From the NCBI GenBank assembly GCA_903876665.1, contig CAIRAY010000087.1, positions 1 through 34,075 on the forward strand: a stretch of DNA of 34,075 nt. The letters run 5' to 3'. This DNA is from an uncultured Fibrobacterota bacterium (GTDB lineage: Bacteria; Fibrobacterota; Fibrobacteria; Fibrobacterales; Fibrobacteraceae). Positions 1-9,239 of the stretch are shown here, piece by piece. How positions within the stretch are numbered: the stretch's first letter is position 1; each line of letters starts with the position of its first letter. A model generated the notes under the pieces. That model worked only from the letters and a program-made list of their open reading frames with translations. It ran no database searches and was not told the DNA's origin. The position numbers and the translations under genes were made by a program.

Positions 1-1047
1 GTAACGGGCAAGCCCGAACGGCCCCACCGAGGGATCACCGGTGCTTTCTGCGTGTATTTGAATGCCCTCGGGCTCGGTGCGGTGATGGCCGTTCCGGCCA
101 TGACAGGGAGGGTCGTCCGCGCCAATCTTGTCATCCCCGCGTAGACGGGGATCACCGGTGCTTTCTGCGTGTATTTGAATGGTTACGTGGTCTTTTTGCT
201 TCGAAAATGCGCGGGCAAGGAGAATTGTTGTTTCCAACGCGCGTTGGAGCAATGGGCCGTTTCCGTTGTGAAAAGCGGGCTTGGTTGGGTGGAGTGGACT
301 GGTGTGGATTTGGATGGTAGGCAGGGCTTTTTGCACTTGGTCCACAAGCCACGAAACCGAAATGGATTCCCCGCTAGTGCCAGAAACCTTTTCAATTTCA
401 CCGATCATGGTGGTGTCATCGATCAAGCCTCGCAGGCGTAATCCACTTTGGTGGAATAAGTCGCTATACAGGGTGCATTCAACGGAAGGAGTACACATGT
501 CCACAATCAGGGCTCCAATCCCCAAAATCCCGTTGGCGGGTGTGCGTAATTCGTGAGAAATTATTTTCAGAATATTGTCTTTGATTTGACTTAATTCCTG
601 CATGCGTTCAAAGGCTTTGGAGAGTTCGTGGGTACGTTCTTTGACGAGCTCCTCCAGATGATCCTGATGGATTTTCAGTTCCAGATGATTGCGGACGCGT
701 GCTTTGACAATCACGGGATTGAAAGGCTTGGCGACATAATCGACTGCCCCCAAATCCAGGCCACGGCCCATGTCGGAATCATCGTTCATGGCGGTGAGAA
801 AGAGAATGGGAATTCTTCGGGTTGAGGGGTCTTCCTTTAATCGTCGACAGACCTCGAAGCCATCGATGCCAGGCATCATGACATCTAAAAGAATCATGTC
901 CGGGTGTTTTTCCTTGACGCTCTCCAAGGCCTCAAAACCATCGGTAGCAACGCGTAGATTGTAGATTCCGCCAAGGGTTTCCAGTAGAATGTCAATGTTG
1001 GCCGGCATATCGTCGACCACAAGCAATGTTGATTTTTTAGGGTTCAC
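1..1047 (-). CDS. Receiver-histidine kinase hybrid, 3' end outside the window, with an in-frame repeat insertion
   Basis: The frame is open for 349 codons, from a GTG start at 1047 to the left window edge, with no stop. The GTG overlaps the TGA stop of the upstream kinase (GTGA), so the two are probably translationally coupled. Residues 1-125 form a receiver domain: acidic pair D12/D13, phosphoacceptor D55 (in ILLDVMMPG), T85 region and K107 (AKPF). A short coiled linker leads to a HisKA dimerisation helix with H165 (ISHELRTP). A weak N-box-like segment near 260-285 suggests the start of the HATPase domain. Residues about 300-339 come from a palindromic repeat: the peptide IQIHAESTGDP occurs twice, 39 residues apart. 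Receiver-kinase proteins of this order usually work in phosphorelays with a second kinase, which fits the neighbour. Whether the inserted kinase still binds ATP cannot be judged here. Confidence 0.85.
   Translation of the reverse strand, partial: MNPKKSTLLVVDDMPANIDILLETLGGIYNLRVATDGFEALESVKEKHPDMILLDVMMPGIDGFEVCRRLKEDPSTRRIPILFLTAMNDDSDMGRGLDLGAVDYVAKPFNPVIVKARVRNHLELKIHQDHLEELVKERTHELSKAFERMQELSQIKDNILKIISHELRTPANGILGIGALIVDMCTPSVECTLYSDLFHQSGLRLRGLIDDTTMIGEIEKVSGTSGESISVSWLVDQVQKALPTIQIHTSPLHPTKPAFHNGNGPLLQRALETTILLARAFSKQKDHVTIQIHAESTGDPRLRGDDKIGADDPPCHGRNGHHRTEPEGIQIHAESTGDPSVGPFGLARY
31..181. repeat. Palindromic element inserted in the kinase gene, flanked by a 34-bp direct repeat
   Basis: The 34 bases at 31-64 are repeated exactly at 148-181 (they start GGGATCACCGGTGC and end TATTTGAATG), a period of 117 bp or 39 codons. 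Between and overlapping them lie the hairpin CCCCGCGTAGACGGGG (135-150), the inner end ATCACCG, and the second hairpin around 86-99 followed by ATGACA. The 24 bases at 81-104 recur exactly at 23117-23140. The structure matches the dispersed element seen elsewhere in this window, here inside a coding region and in frame. Confidence 0.9.
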
Positions 1048-4000
1048 TGTTTCTCCGGGATCAACAAATTTTGAATCAAGGCAAGGGCTTCGGCGAGGTG
1101 ATATCGTTGAATGAGTTTGTTTAGTTCCGCGAGGGTTGCTTCCTGGGCTTCAGGCCATTTTATTTTTAGCATTTTCGCCAAAATTTCTTTGCAGGGTAAA
1201 GGTTCTTTGCTGGCAAGGGCCACTTTAAGGCTTTCGAGCAGAGGGCCAAATTCAGCGAGGTTGCCCGCTGGCTTTTGGATGCCTGGGGCCTCCAGAGTGG
1301 GCTGTCGTACCAGTACGGATCCGATGGCTGTGACCAGAGCATCATGACTGTCAATGAAGGTACGCAAGGGTTCTCCAAGCATTAAAGGAATTCCATCAAC
1401 GCCCCGGATGGCCTTTTCCAGTTCCTCGGCGGCGGCCTCCAGTCGCACTCCCCCAATGTTTCCAGCGATTCCCCGAATTCCATGGATCCGTCGAAGTGCT
1501 GCTCCTCTTTGGTCGGTGCGCATTTCTTGCAATAACTTCTCGGATGTATCCGAGAATTCAGAAACAAAGTCGCGCAGAAGCTTGAGGTAGAGTTCCTGAT
1601 TGTTGCCCACTCGGCCCAGTCCTACGCCCATGTTCAATTCGTGCTGTTGAATATCGGAATATATTGACTTGCCATTTAGATTAGGGTTCTTATCGTGGGC
1701 AGTGTTGCATTTTTCGGGGGGGAGCCATTTTTGCAGTGCTGCCATCAGCGCCTGGCGGTCAATGGGCTTGGTGAGATGTCCATTCATTCCGGTGGCCATG
1801 CTTTTTTCGCGGTCTCCGCTTAGTGCATGGGCGGTCATGGCAAGAATGGGGGTTTTCGTGGCCTTTTCAGTGCCCGATTGTCGGATGGCTTCCGTGGCCT
1901 CATAGCCGTCCAGTCCTGGCATTTGAATATCCATGAATACGATGTCATAGTCATTTTTGCTGAATAGGTCGACTGCTTCCTGACCATCCTGGGCCATGTC
2001 CAGCTCAATTCCTACCTGATACAAAATCTCCGAAAAAATTTCCCGGTTGATTTCTTGGTCTTCCGCCACCAATGCCCGGACGTGGGAAAATCGCTCCTTT
2101 GGGGACGCAACCGTGGGGGCCTGGGTAGACAAGGGTTCCAGGGCCAGGGGCAAGGTAACCTGAAGGATGAATTGACTCCCTTTTCCGAGTACGCTTTGTG
2201 CGTAAAGCTTGCCTCCCATGAATTCCATCAATTGCCGGCTGATGGCTAAGCCTAGTCCCGTTCCTCCGAAGCGACGTGTCGTTGAAGCATCAGCCTGGGT
2301 AAAAGGTGTAAACAACCGGGAAATCACTTCTTCTGTCATGCCGATCCCGGTGTCCTGCACGGAAATTTGGAATTCCACGCCAGCCTCTGTTTGGCCGAGA
2401 AGCGAGGAGCAAATATGAATTTTCCCCTGGGCGGTGAATTTGAGGGCGTTGCTGACTAGGTTGTTCATCACCTGGGTCAGGTGATTGGGATCGCCCAAAA
2501 AGTTTGTAGGGAGCTTGGGGTCCATGGTGGCATGAAGCATAACGCCTTTGTCCGTGGCCTGGACTCCAAAAATTCCCATCACCGTTTCAAGTAAACCATT
2601 CAGTGAAAAGGGAATGCTTTCGCTGGTGAGTTTTCCTGACTCGATTTTGGAAAAATCCAGAATGTCGTTAAGCAGGGCAAGCAAGGATTCCCCGCTGGTC
2701 TTGATTTTTTCGGCATAGTGATGTTGTTTATCCGAAAGGGCCGTGTTGAGAAGAAGTCCCGTCATTCCTAAAACGCCGCTCATGGGGGTGCGGATTTCGT
2801 GGCTCATGTTGGCCAAAAATTGGCTTTTGGCCTGGTTGGCCATTTCAGCTTCGGCGGCCATGGCGTTGGCGCGAGCGGAGGTCATTTCCAAGGTTTCGTT
2901 GGTTTCTCGGAGGATAGCTTCGGTCCGTTTGCGGGCATTGATCTCTTGACGCATCTGGGCAGTTCTCATGGAGATTTGTTGCTCCAGCCTGTCATTTGAA
3001 TTCAGCAAGGCCGATTCAAATTGCTTTTCATAAGTGACATCCCAGTTGGTGCCAATAATGCGCAAAGGTTTTCCCGAGCTGTCACGAATCACGGAGGCAA
3101 GAGCTTTGATGTTGTGTACCGAGCCATCTGGCCAAATTACACGGAACTCGGTGTTAAATTCTTTTTCTCCGGTGAGTGCCATATTGATTTCCAGGTCGCC
3201 CCGGGCCATGTCGTCGGGGTGCAAGCCAGCGAGCCAGGCATCATAGGCGCCACTGAAATTCTTGGATTCCGTTCCGTAGAGCCGAAACATTTGCTCGTCC
3301 CAGTGCAAAACACCATGGACCACATCGAGGTCCCAAATGCCCACTCCACCCGAGCGCGTGGCCAAGGCGAGGCGCTCGGTGGCTTCTTTGAGGCGGGTTT
3401 CGGTTTGTTTTTTTTCGGTGATGTCGGTGATGAAGCCATGCCAAAGAATGGATCCATCGGCTTCGCGTTCGGGTGAGGCGTTGCCAGAAAGAGAACGGAC
3501 CGTGCCATCGGCAAACTTCACGCGGTATTCGTATTGCCAAAGGGTTAAGTTCTTTGCGGAGTCCGCAATGGATGCCGCCACGCCCGTCAAATCGTCCGGA
3601 TGGAGGTTTCCAAATACCTTGGTGGCGTCCTCCAGGACTTCCTCCGGGGTAACGCGATAGATGGTTTTAATGGCTTCGCTCGCAAAGGGGAAGCAGGAAC
3701 TGCCATCAGGCCGCAGGCGATATTGGTACAGCATTCCGGGAACGCTATGGGCAATTTTCTGCAGGCGGTCAAGGGCCTCTTGTCTCAGGCTCTCGGTCTG
3801 TTTTCGCAAAGAAATGTCGGTGTGGGTTCCCAGCATGCGGACGGTGCTGCCCGTTGCGTCCCTTTCCACCACTTGCCCGCGGTCATGGATCCAGACCCAC
3901 GAACCATCCTTGTGGCGCATCCGGCACTCGGCATCGTAAAAGGGGCTGAGTCCCGCCAAATGTTTTGTCATTTGTTGGTTGGAGTGCTCTAGGTCCTGGG

Positions 4001-4628
4001 GATGGGCGAGGCGACTCCAGGTGTCAATAGTCGTGGGTTCCAGCTCATCCAGGGAGTAGCCAAGGATTTCGGCCCAGCGCTCGTTGAAAATGGTTTTCCC
4101 GGTTTTCACGTTCCATTCCCAGGTTCCGACCTGGGTGCTCTGAATGATCTGGCGATAGCGTTCTTCGTTGGATTGACGCTCCCTGCGTTCCTCCCACTGA
4201 TGCAAAATGGAATGAACCAAGAATTTGAATTCTTCTCCAACAAGGGGTTTTTGAGTGAGGTAAATTCCATTGCTGATCTTGGCCTGCATGATGTCCAAGG
4301 GAAAGACAGAGTCGCCCGTACAAAGCACGATTTCCACTTGGGGATCAATTTGGCGCAGAATGGAATCGATATCGATCCCGGTGGAATCCTGGATTTTCAT
4401 GTCCACAATGCATAATGGAATCGGATTGCCTCGGGAATATTCTTCCCCAAAGCATACAATCAAATCCGAGAGCTTGTCAAAATAGCGCAGGTCCAGGCAT
4501 TCTTCGGGGTTCTCCTCCACCATCCCGGGGATTTCGAATACCGTTTGCCGGGGCAAAAAGATTTGCCGCAAGGACTCAAGGCTTGAGGGGTCTTCGGAGG
4601 CGATCAAAAGGGTTCGACATTCAGGCAT
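1044..4628 (-). CDS. Multi-PAS hybrid histidine kinase with receiver and HPt domains
   Basis: This 1194-residue protein has no predicted membrane segments and is probably a cytoplasmic sensor. An N-terminal receiver-like domain (about 1-145, with the [10 protein letters not shown] and QKPL motifs) is followed by three PAS/PAC domains (about 155-275, 285-410, 415-540). A coiled coil leads to HisKA with H610 ([12 protein letters not shown]) and a HATPase_c domain (N box near LVSNALKF, G boxes DTGIGM and GGTGLGLA). A canonical receiver has D900 ([13 protein letters not shown]) and K in LTKPI. A C-terminal HPt domain has H1049 ([15 protein letters not shown]). By family rules phosphate should pass H610 to D900 to H1049, then to an outside receiver, perhaps that of the downstream coupled gene. 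The ATG start lacks a strong ribosome site. A possible promoter (TTGAAC at 4669-4664, 17-base spacer, TGGAAT at 4646-4641) lies upstream. The signal sensed is unknown. Confidence 0.95.
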   Translation of the reverse strand: MPECRTLLIASEDPSSLESLRQIFLPRQTVFEIPGMVEENPEECLDLRYFDKLSDLIVCFGEEYSRGNPIPLCIVDMKIQDSTGIDIDSILRQIDPQVEIVLCTGDSVFPLDIMQAKISNGIYLTQKPLVGEEFKFLVHSILHQWEERRERQSNEERYRQIIQSTQVGTWEWNVKTGKTIFNERWAEILGYSLDELEPTTIDTWSRLAHPQDLEHSNQQMTKHLAGLSPFYDAECRMRHKDGSWVWIHDRGQVVERDATGSTVRMLGTHTDISLRKQTESLRQEALDRLQKIAHSVPGMLYQYRLRPDGSSCFPFASEAIKTIYRVTPEEVLEDATKVFGNLHPDDLTGVAASIADSAKNLTLWQYEYRVKFADGTVRSLSGNASPEREADGSILWHGFITDITEKKQTETRLKEATERLALATRSGGVGIWDLDVVHGVLHWDEQMFRLYGTESKNFSGAYDAWLAGLHPDDMARGDLEINMALTGEKEFNTEFRVIWPDGSVHNIKALASVIRDSSGKPLRIIGTNWDVTYEKQFESALLNSNDRLEQQISMRTAQMRQEINARKRTEAILRETNETLEMTSARANAMAAEAEMANQAKSQFLANMSHEIRTPMSGVLGMTGLLLNTALSDKQHHYAEKIKTSGESLLALLNDILDFSKIESGKLTSESIPFSLNGLLETVMGIFGVQATDKGVMLHATMDPKLPTNFLGDPNHLTQVMNNLVSNALKFTAQGKIHICSSLLGQTEAGVEFQISVQDTGIGMTEEVISRLFTPFTQADASTTRRFGGTGLGLAISRQLMEFMGGKLYAQSVLGKGSQFILQVTLPLALEPLSTQAPTVASPKERFSHVRALVAEDQEINREIFSEILYQVGIELDMAQDGQEAVDLFSKNDYDIVFMDIQMPGLDGYEATEAIRQSGTEKATKTPILAMTAHALSGDREKSMATGMNGHLTKPIDRQALMAALQKWLPPEKCNTAHDKNPNLNGKSIYSDIQQHELNMGVGLGRVGNNQELYLKLLRDFVSEFSDTSEKLLQEMRTDQRGAALRRIHGIRGIAGNIGGVRLEAAAEELEKAIRGVDGIPLMLGEPLRTFIDSHDALVTAIGSVLVRQPTLEAPGIQKPAGNLAEFGPLLESLKVALASKEPLPCKEILAKMLKIKWPEAQEATLAELNKLIQRYHLAEALALIQNLLIPEKQ

Positions 4629-4699
4629 GCTAGCTTCTCAATTCCATTCGGTCAAAAAAAACGGTTCAAATGACTCAATGTCATCTCTTAAACGAATGC

Positions 4700-4777
4700 C
4701 ATGCCCGGCACGGGCATCACCGCACCTGCCCGAAATCCCTTGTGTGTCAATCATCTGTGATGCCCGTGCCGGGCATG
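4700..4777. repeat. Paired inverted copies of the palindromic element
   Basis: A 20-base arm at 4700-4719 (CATGCCCGGCACGGGCATCA) is perfectly reversed at 4758-4777. Each arm is itself a hairpin (GCCCG/CGGGC). The pair has inner ATCACCG at 4716-4722 and outer ATGACA at 4775-4780, so it fits the dispersed element, here between divergently oriented genes at 4628 and 4930. The rest of 4629-4929 contains only the candidate promoters. Confidence 0.85.
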
Positions 4778-4917
4778 ACATAGAAAGGCCTTTTGCCAAT
4801 TGTTTTGGACAGTAGTGCAATTCATTGTAAGGATTCTACCCTTAATTTCAGGGCAAGCGCATAAAAAAAACGCAAAATTATTGTGTTTTAGTCATGCCTC
4901 TGCCTCCTGTGCTTTCG

Positions 4918-4929
4918 TATAATTCCCCC
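4918..4929 (+). promoter_or_regulatory. TATAAT -10 box 6 bases before the start codon
   Basis: TATAAT occupies 4918-4923 and the ATG begins at 4930, where transcription would be expected to start. There is no purine-rich ribosome site. This suggests a leaderless mRNA. No convincing -35 box is present at the usual distance. Confidence 0.5.
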
Positions 4930-6102
4930 ATGCGTTGCCCGGTCTGCAAAAAAGCTGTCCCTGAAGGTTCACCCCGTTGTGTGGTTTGTGGCCATGACTT
5001 AAGCGCCCATGGCTCTGGGCGACGGGTATTTGTTTTGCTCGCATTCCTGGGGATAGCGGTCGGTTGCTTTTTGGGGTGGCGCGGGGAATTTAGAGATAAA
5101 TCCTCTCCGGAAATCCCCCACGCTCCGGGCATTCTCGCGGTCACCTCACAGACTCCCGGCGATCCCACCGATTCCCTGATTCGCCTAGCCAATGTTGCGC
5201 TACAAGCGGATGACTGCAAAAATGCCGTCCCTCTTTTGCAACAAATCACCCTCGCTCGCCCCGACGCCAACAACCAATTTTTATTGGGTCGCTGCCTCCT
5301 CGAAACTGGCAAGGCTTCTGAAGCCAAAGCCTGGTTTGAAAAGGCCAAGGGATCGGGCCTGCAAAATGCGGATTTGGAAAAGTGGATCTCCAAGGCGGGT
5401 CTGCTTGCCCAGGACGATGCCTCCATGGGGCAAATGGAATCGGCGCATTTTCATATGTGGGTTGAGGGAAGCTCCCAAGCCTGGAACGGCGCCGATACGA
5501 TTTTCCCAGCCCTGGAAAAGATCTATGACCGGATGTGCTTGACTTGGAATTATTACCCGGCGGAAAAGTTGCAGGCGGTTTTTTATAGCAGCAAGGGCTT
5601 GCAGCCCCGCGAGATTCCTGACTGGTCCGGGGCGCTCTTTGACGGCAAAATTCGCCTGCCCTACAATGTGCTGGCAAGCTGGCCCGCGAGGCAAAATATT
5701 TTGGAGCACGAAGTGGCTCATGCCTTTGTGCATGACCTGGCTAAAACCAATGTCGCTCCTTGGCTCGACGAGGGCATTGCCCAAAACCTGGATGGCACAA
5801 GCCTGGACTGGGGTGCGCTCGGTGCCGTAGGTCTCGCTCCTCTGGAAACCCTCTCCCAGAATTTTTTAGCTCAAGCTGATATGGCCCAGGCGCGTAGGCT
5901 GTATATGAGCTCCCAAGCCCTTTTTCAAATTTTGCTCCGCGAAGGCGCCCGCAACGACATGGGGCAGATTCGTGCATTGCTCGCGGGTCTTTCCGAGGGT
6001 ACTCCTTTGCCTGAAGCGATTCAAACGCGATTTGGGATCAAACTGGAGGAGCTGTACCAGAAAACGGTGGATGAGGTGGGTGCTGCAGGGCGAACCCCAT
6101 AG
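4930..6102 (+). CDS. Zinc-ribbon, TPR and peptidase-MA-like membrane protein
   Basis: The protein has 390 residues from the ATG at 4930; an in-frame ATG at 4894 would add 12 residues. The later start is preferred because the zinc ribbon begins at once (C3, C6, C17, C20) and TATAAT lies 6 bases before it. One membrane helix follows (about 33-50). A TPR-like region (about 80-155) precedes a metallopeptidase domain with HEVAH at 260-264 and WLDEG at 278-282. The last Glu is in the right place to be the third zinc ligand of a gluzincin (peptidase MA-like). Topology would put the ribbon in the cytoplasm and the peptidase in the periplasm. Substrate is unknown; the family includes rhomboid-linked and uncharacterised envelope proteases. 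The gene appears monocistronic. Confidence 0.85.
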   Translation: MRCPVCKKAVPEGSPRCVVCGHDLSAHGSGRRVFVLLAFLGIAVGCFLGWRGEFRDKSSPEIPHAPGILAVTSQTPGDPTDSLIRLANVALQADDCKNAVPLLQQITLARPDANNQFLLGRCLLETGKASEAKAWFEKAKGSGLQNADLEKWISKAGLLAQDDASMGQMESAHFHMWVEGSSQAWNGADTIFPALEKIYDRMCLTWNYYPAEKLQAVFYSSKGLQPREIPDWSGALFDGKIRLPYNVLASWPARQNILEHEVAHAFVHDLAKTNVAPWLDEGIAQNLDGTSLDWGALGAVGLAPLETLSQNFLAQADMAQARRLYMSSQALFQILLREGARNDMGQIRALLAGLSEGTPLPEAIQTRFGIKLEELYQKTVDEVGAAGRTP

Positions 6103-6151
6103 GTCTTAGGTCTCTTACTAACATCGTCGTAAATTATGCGACATAAACCTG

Positions 6152-6295
6152 TTCATCCCCGGCACCCCCTGTTCCGGGCATAGCCATCAAGCTAAGCGCT
6201 TTTCTGCCCCAGATCCCCGCCGGAGTTTACCCCCTTGGGGGCCAGAATGCCAGAGGATGCAGAACGGTGCGGTGATCCCATTTCATGGGATGACA
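6152..6295. repeat. Degenerate copy of the palindromic element between genes
   Basis: The left part TTCATCCCCGGCAC and a GTTCCGGGCAT arm occur at 6152-6181. The right part at 6270-6295 reads CGGTGAT, then the hairpin TCCCA/TGGGA, then ATGACA, as in the other copies. Between them lies the 10-base palindrome CCCCTTGGGG (6231-6240). The interval 6103-6356 holds this and the asnS upstream region; I see no gene. Confidence 0.6.
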
Positions 6296-6343
6296 AGTCT
6301 ACAAAGGGTTTCGCGGTTAACAATGGAATCCCGGTGCAAATTG

Positions 6344-6356
6344 TATTTTTCACCTT
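6344..6356 (+). promoter_or_regulatory. -10-like TATTTT directly before the asnS start
   Basis: TATTTT (6344-6349) is separated from the ATG by 7 bases, with no Shine-Dalgarno sequence. TTAACA at 6317-6322 is a poor -35 candidate because the spacer would be 21 bases. Confidence 0.4.
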
Positions 6357-7655
6357 ATGTACCAACAAATCTTGATTCGCGATCTTCACTCTCACATTGA
6401 TCAAACAGTTACCCTTGCGGGCTGGGCCTGGAACACCCGGGGCTCGGGCAAGGTGCAGTTTATGCGCTTCCGCGATGGTTCAGGCTTCATCCAGGTGGTG
6501 GCTGCGGTGCAGGATGTACCCGCCGAGGACTTTGAGACCTTGCGCCATCTGGGTCAGGAGAGTTCGGTGCGCATTACCGGAAAAGTCGTGACGAGCGAAA
6601 AAGCCCCGGGGGGACTCGAGATTATTGCTTCGCGCATTGAGCTCATTTCTGCTGCGCACGATTACCCCATTAGCCCCAAGGAACATGGTACGGATTTTTT
6701 GATGGACCATCGGCACCTCTGGCTGCGGAGCCCGCGCCAGCAGGCCATTTTGCGGATTCGCCATGTCATCATTAAGGCCATCCGGGATTATTTTGACGAG
6801 GGCGGATTCACCCTGGTGGACTCCCCGATTTTTACCCCCACCGAGTGCGAAGGTTCGAGTACCCTTTTTGAAACGAAATACTTTGAGGAAAAGGCCTACC
6901 TGTCCCAGAGCGGCCAGCTCTACGCCGAAGCCGCCTGCATGGCCGTGGGACGCGCCTACTGTTTTGGGCCGACCTTCCGGGCCGAGAACTCCAATACCCG
7001 TCGGCATTTGACGGAATTCTGGATGGTGGAGCCTGAGGTGGCATTTATGGACCTCGAGGGGGACATGGACCTCGCGCAGGGTTTGATTCAGGCCATTATC
7101 CGCAAGGTTTTGGAAGTTTGCCCGGCAGAGCTTGCCACCATTGAGCGCGACACCAAGCCTTTGGAGCAGGTCATTGCGGGACCGTTTCCGCGCATCAGCT
7201 ATACGGAAGCCGTGGAAATGCTCCGGAACGCCGGCGTGGATTTCGAATGGGGCGATGATTTTGGTGCCGCGGACGAGACCATTATTTCGGAAAAATTCGA
7301 CCGGCCCGTCATTGTGCATGGTTACCCCACCACCATCAAGCCCTTTTACATGAAGCGCAATCCGCAGAATGGGAAGGTGGTCAACAATATGGATATTTTG
7401 GCTCCAGAAGGTTACGGCGAGATTGTAGGCGGGAGCCAGCGCGAAGAGAATATGGATGTGATCCTTGCGGCCATGGCCGAGGCCAAGCTTGATCCCAAAG
7501 ACTACCAGTGGTACTTGGACCTGCGTCGCTTTGGATCGGTGCCCCATGCGGGCTTCGGTTTAGGCGTGGAACGCACGGTGGCTTGGCTCTGCAAGCTGCC
7601 CCATGTGCGGGAAACCGTTCCTTTTCCAAGACTTCCCAACCGTTTGCGGCCCTGA
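6357..7655 (+). CDS. asnS: Asparaginyl-tRNA synthetase
   Basis: This 432-residue class IIb synthetase charges tRNA-Asn with asparagine in the cytoplasm. The N-terminal OB fold (about 1-105) binds the anticodon. The class II core follows, with motif 2 around FRAENSNTRRHLTEFW (about 208-223) and motif 3 at GFGLGVERTVAWL near the C-terminus. The final FPRLPNRLRP matches the usual end of the family. The AENS and HLTEFW sequences favour AsnRS over AspRS, and the length is normal. TATTTT lies 7 bases before the ATG and there is no ribosome site, so this may be a leaderless transcript. The gene stands alone after a repeat-filled gap. Confidence 0.97.
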   Translation: MYQQILIRDLHSHIDQTVTLAGWAWNTRGSGKVQFMRFRDGSGFIQVVAAVQDVPAEDFETLRHLGQESSVRITGKVVTSEKAPGGLEIIASRIELISAAHDYPISPKEHGTDFLMDHRHLWLRSPRQQAILRIRHVIIKAIRDYFDEGGFTLVDSPIFTPTECEGSSTLFETKYFEEKAYLSQSGQLYAEAACMAVGRAYCFGPTFRAENSNTRRHLTEFWMVEPEVAFMDLEGDMDLAQGLIQAIIRKVLEVCPAELATIERDTKPLEQVIAGPFPRISYTEAVEMLRNAGVDFEWGDDFGAADETIISEKFDRPVIVHGYPTTIKPFYMKRNPQNGKVVNNMDILAPEGYGEIVGGSQREENMDVILAAMAEAKLDPKDYQWYLDLRRFGSVPHAGFGLGVERTVAWLCKLPHVRETVPFPRLPNRLRP

Positions 7656-7833
7656 GCCCGCTTAAATTCCGTAAGGCATTGATTTGTATACGGATAAACA
7701 GACTCTTTACATCCTTGTTCTAATCCGTTATGTGTGATGCAGATCATCTCACATATAAATTATTTCCATGATTGTTGAATTATCCTGGATTTTGTGTGTA
7801 TGTTAGGATAGAATGGAACCAAGGAGATTCCGA

Positions 7834-8037
7834 ATGAAAAAGAACCTCGCATTTTACCTACTGCAAAATGGGTTTCAGGTTTTCCGTCGTCGTCTGGAAC
7901 AAGAGCTGATGGTTTGCCGGGGGGTTTCCTTGGCTGAATGCTCCGACGACGAATCCCTTTTCCATCTTTATCAGAACGGCGAACCAACTTCCTACGTGAT
8001 CGACCGCCTCTGTGGGGCCGCTTCGGAGACCGATTAG
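7834..8037 (+). CDS. Small hypothetical protein, 67 aa
   Basis: I do not recognise this family. The ATG at 7834 is chosen because AAGGAG lies at 7821-7826, a good spacing; an upstream in-frame ATG at 7813 would overlap the ribosome site. The protein is soluble, begins with a basic amphipathic stretch (FQVFRRRLEQELMV), and ends with acidic, Ser/Cys-containing sequence. TAGGAT at 7804-7809 may be the -10 box. The gap from asnS (7656-7812) holds an imperfect inverted repeat, TGTGATG/CATCTCACA, at 7733-7753, which could be an operator or hairpin, and no obvious terminator. Coding status rests on the ribosome site and the intact frame. Confidence 0.6.
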   Translation: MKKNLAFYLLQNGFQVFRRRLEQELMVCRGVSLAECSDDESLFHLYQNGEPTSYVIDRLCGAASETD

Positions 8038-8109
8038 GTCATTTTCCCTCTTTTTTCCGCCCATGAATTGTTTTTTGTATTTTATGGGCACAAAAAAGGA
8101 GTTCAATTC

Positions 8110-8661
8110 ATGAAGCGCTTGTTTACCCTACTGATGGCCTTCGCTTTTTTTACCGGCGTTGCCCATGCACAATTTCTTCCGCCTGTTCCAGGAATTGAGA
8201 AGGACGAGAAGGGTGTTCCCAAGAAACTCGATTACTCTATTCCCCTTACGGGCATATCGGATCCAGGCATTCTGCTCAGCCACTTCAGTCAACGTCCGCT
8301 GTTTGTTTTTTACTTCAGCCCCAAATGCCCACACTGCCAGGCCACCTTTCCTAAATACCAGGCTATTTTGAAGGAATATGAGCCACGTGGCTTGCAAGGG
8401 ATTGCCATTTCCGTGGGCGCAGTCAAGAAAAACGACATCCGCATGTTCATGGACCAGCAAAATGCCCAGATCCCTGTGTTCCAGGATGAGAACCGCAAAT
8501 TTAGCGACCTGTATGGGACCGGCCATGTTCCCCTGATGATCGTGGTTTTGGCAAACGGACAATTCATCCGCTATACCGAAAATTCCGCCGAAACCTTGGA
8601 TCAGATCAAAGCAGAGCTGAACAAAGAATTCAATTCCGCCAAGCCAAAAGGCAAAAAATAA
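8110..8661 (+). CDS. Secreted TlpA-like thioredoxin-fold protein
   Basis: The 183-residue protein starts at 8110, where AAAGGAG (8096-8102) is well placed; the longer frame from 8068 is rejected. A signal peptide (MKRLFTLLMAFAFFTGVAHA) points to the periplasm. The thioredoxin fold carries CPHC in FSPKCPHCQATFP (about 72-84). Later comes the cis-Pro-like GHVPLMIVV. By family, TlpA/ResA-type proteins reduce or shuffle disulfides in exported proteins or in cytochrome maturation. No dedicated partner gene is adjacent, so the substrate is unknown. A probable -10 TATTTT is at 8078-8083. An intrinsic terminator follows directly. Confidence 0.88.
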   Translation: MKRLFTLLMAFAFFTGVAHAQFLPPVPGIEKDEKGVPKKLDYSIPLTGISDPGILLSHFSQRPLFVFYFSPKCPHCQATFPKYQAILKEYEPRGLQGIAISVGAVKKNDIRMFMDQQNAQIPVFQDENRKFSDLYGTGHVPLMIVVLANGQFIRYTENSAETLDQIKAELNKEFNSAKPKGKK

Positions 8662-8679
8662 TTTTCGCTTTTCTAAATC

Positions 8680-8706
8680 GCCCTGCCTTTTGGCGGGGCT
8701 TTTTTT
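8680..8706 (+). terminator. Intrinsic terminator after the thioredoxin gene
   Basis: Stem GCCCTGCC (8680-8687) pairs with GGCGGGGC (8692-8699) with one G-U pair and a four-base loop, followed by seven T (8700-8706). It lies 18 bases past the stop codon. Confidence 0.88.
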
Positions 8707-8727
8707 GTCTTTCAAAAAGGAATCTGC

Positions 8728-9138
8728 ATGTATTTACGCCTTGCCCATGTCTGCCTGAATGTTAAAAATCTGGAAAGGTCCTTGGACTTCTACGGTCGCC
8801 TGGGATTCAAGCGGCGCTTTGATTTCACCCGCCTGGGGAATCCTTTTGGAGCCTACCTGGAAATCACTTCTGGGCAATTTATGGAGCTCTTCGAGGACCC
8901 CAGTCTAGACCATCCTGTGAACACTGGCCTTGCGCACTTTTGCCTGGAGTCGGAAAATTTGGATGCCACCATGGTGGAACTTGAATCCAAGGGAATTGCG
9001 TTCACTCCCAAAAAACTGGGCTGTGACCAAACCTATCAGATCTGGCTCAAAGACCCAGATGGCAACGCTTTTGAAGTGCACCAGTACACCCCCCGGAGTT
9101 TGCAGCACCAGGGCGGAACGGTAGAAGCGGATTGGTGA
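8728..9138 (+). CDS. VOC/glyoxalase-fold protein
   Basis: The 136-residue protein is the size of a lactoylglutathione lyase subunit. Two beta-alpha-beta-beta-beta halves are visible: LRLAHVCLNVKNLERSLDFY opens the first and GLAHFCLESENLDAT the second. Metal-ligand candidates are H7, a Glu in the first-half EIT or FMELFED strand, the His in LAHFCLE and the Glu in AFEVHQY. These match the His/Glu/His/Glu pattern of glyoxalase I. FYGRLGF and DPDGNAFEV are typical of the family. Many VOC proteins act on other substrates, so methylglyoxal detoxification is only likely. AAAAAGGA lies before the ATG. The gene starts 21 bases past the preceding terminator and may be read through from it. Confidence 0.85.
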   Translation: MYLRLAHVCLNVKNLERSLDFYGRLGFKRRFDFTRLGNPFGAYLEITSGQFMELFEDPSLDHPVNTGLAHFCLESENLDATMVELESKGIAFTPKKLGCDQTYQIWLKDPDGNAFEVHQYTPRSLQHQGGTVEADW

Positions 9139-9226
9139 AGGCCAGGGTCTCGACCAAGTGCCCAAAAATGCAGACAGAATGACTCAGGGATAGTCCCGCA
9201 CCGTCCCATTCCCGCGCTCCGTTTTT

Positions 9227-9239
9227 TATCTTTACCGTC
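9227..9239 (+). promoter_or_regulatory. -10-like TATCTT before the TerC start
   Basis: TATCTT at 9227-9232 is 7 bases before the ATG at 9240, with no ribosome site in the gap. The same hexamer precedes mntP at nearly the same distance. Confidence 0.45.

Noticed and set aside
121-181. CRISPR-like repeat (CCCCGCGTAGACGGGGAT resembles type I-E repeats)
   Set aside because: There is no regular array of repeats and unique spacers, and no cas genes. The copies belong to the dispersed palindromic family and two lie inside genes.
6480-7547. 355-codon minus-strand frame inside asnS
   Set aside because: It is a shadow of a full-length, well-conserved synthetase gene on the other strand.
7733-7753. 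CRP-type operator (TGTGA...TCACA)
   Set aside because: The half-sites are 11 bases apart rather than 6, so it is not a standard CRP site; kept only as an imperfect inverted repeat.
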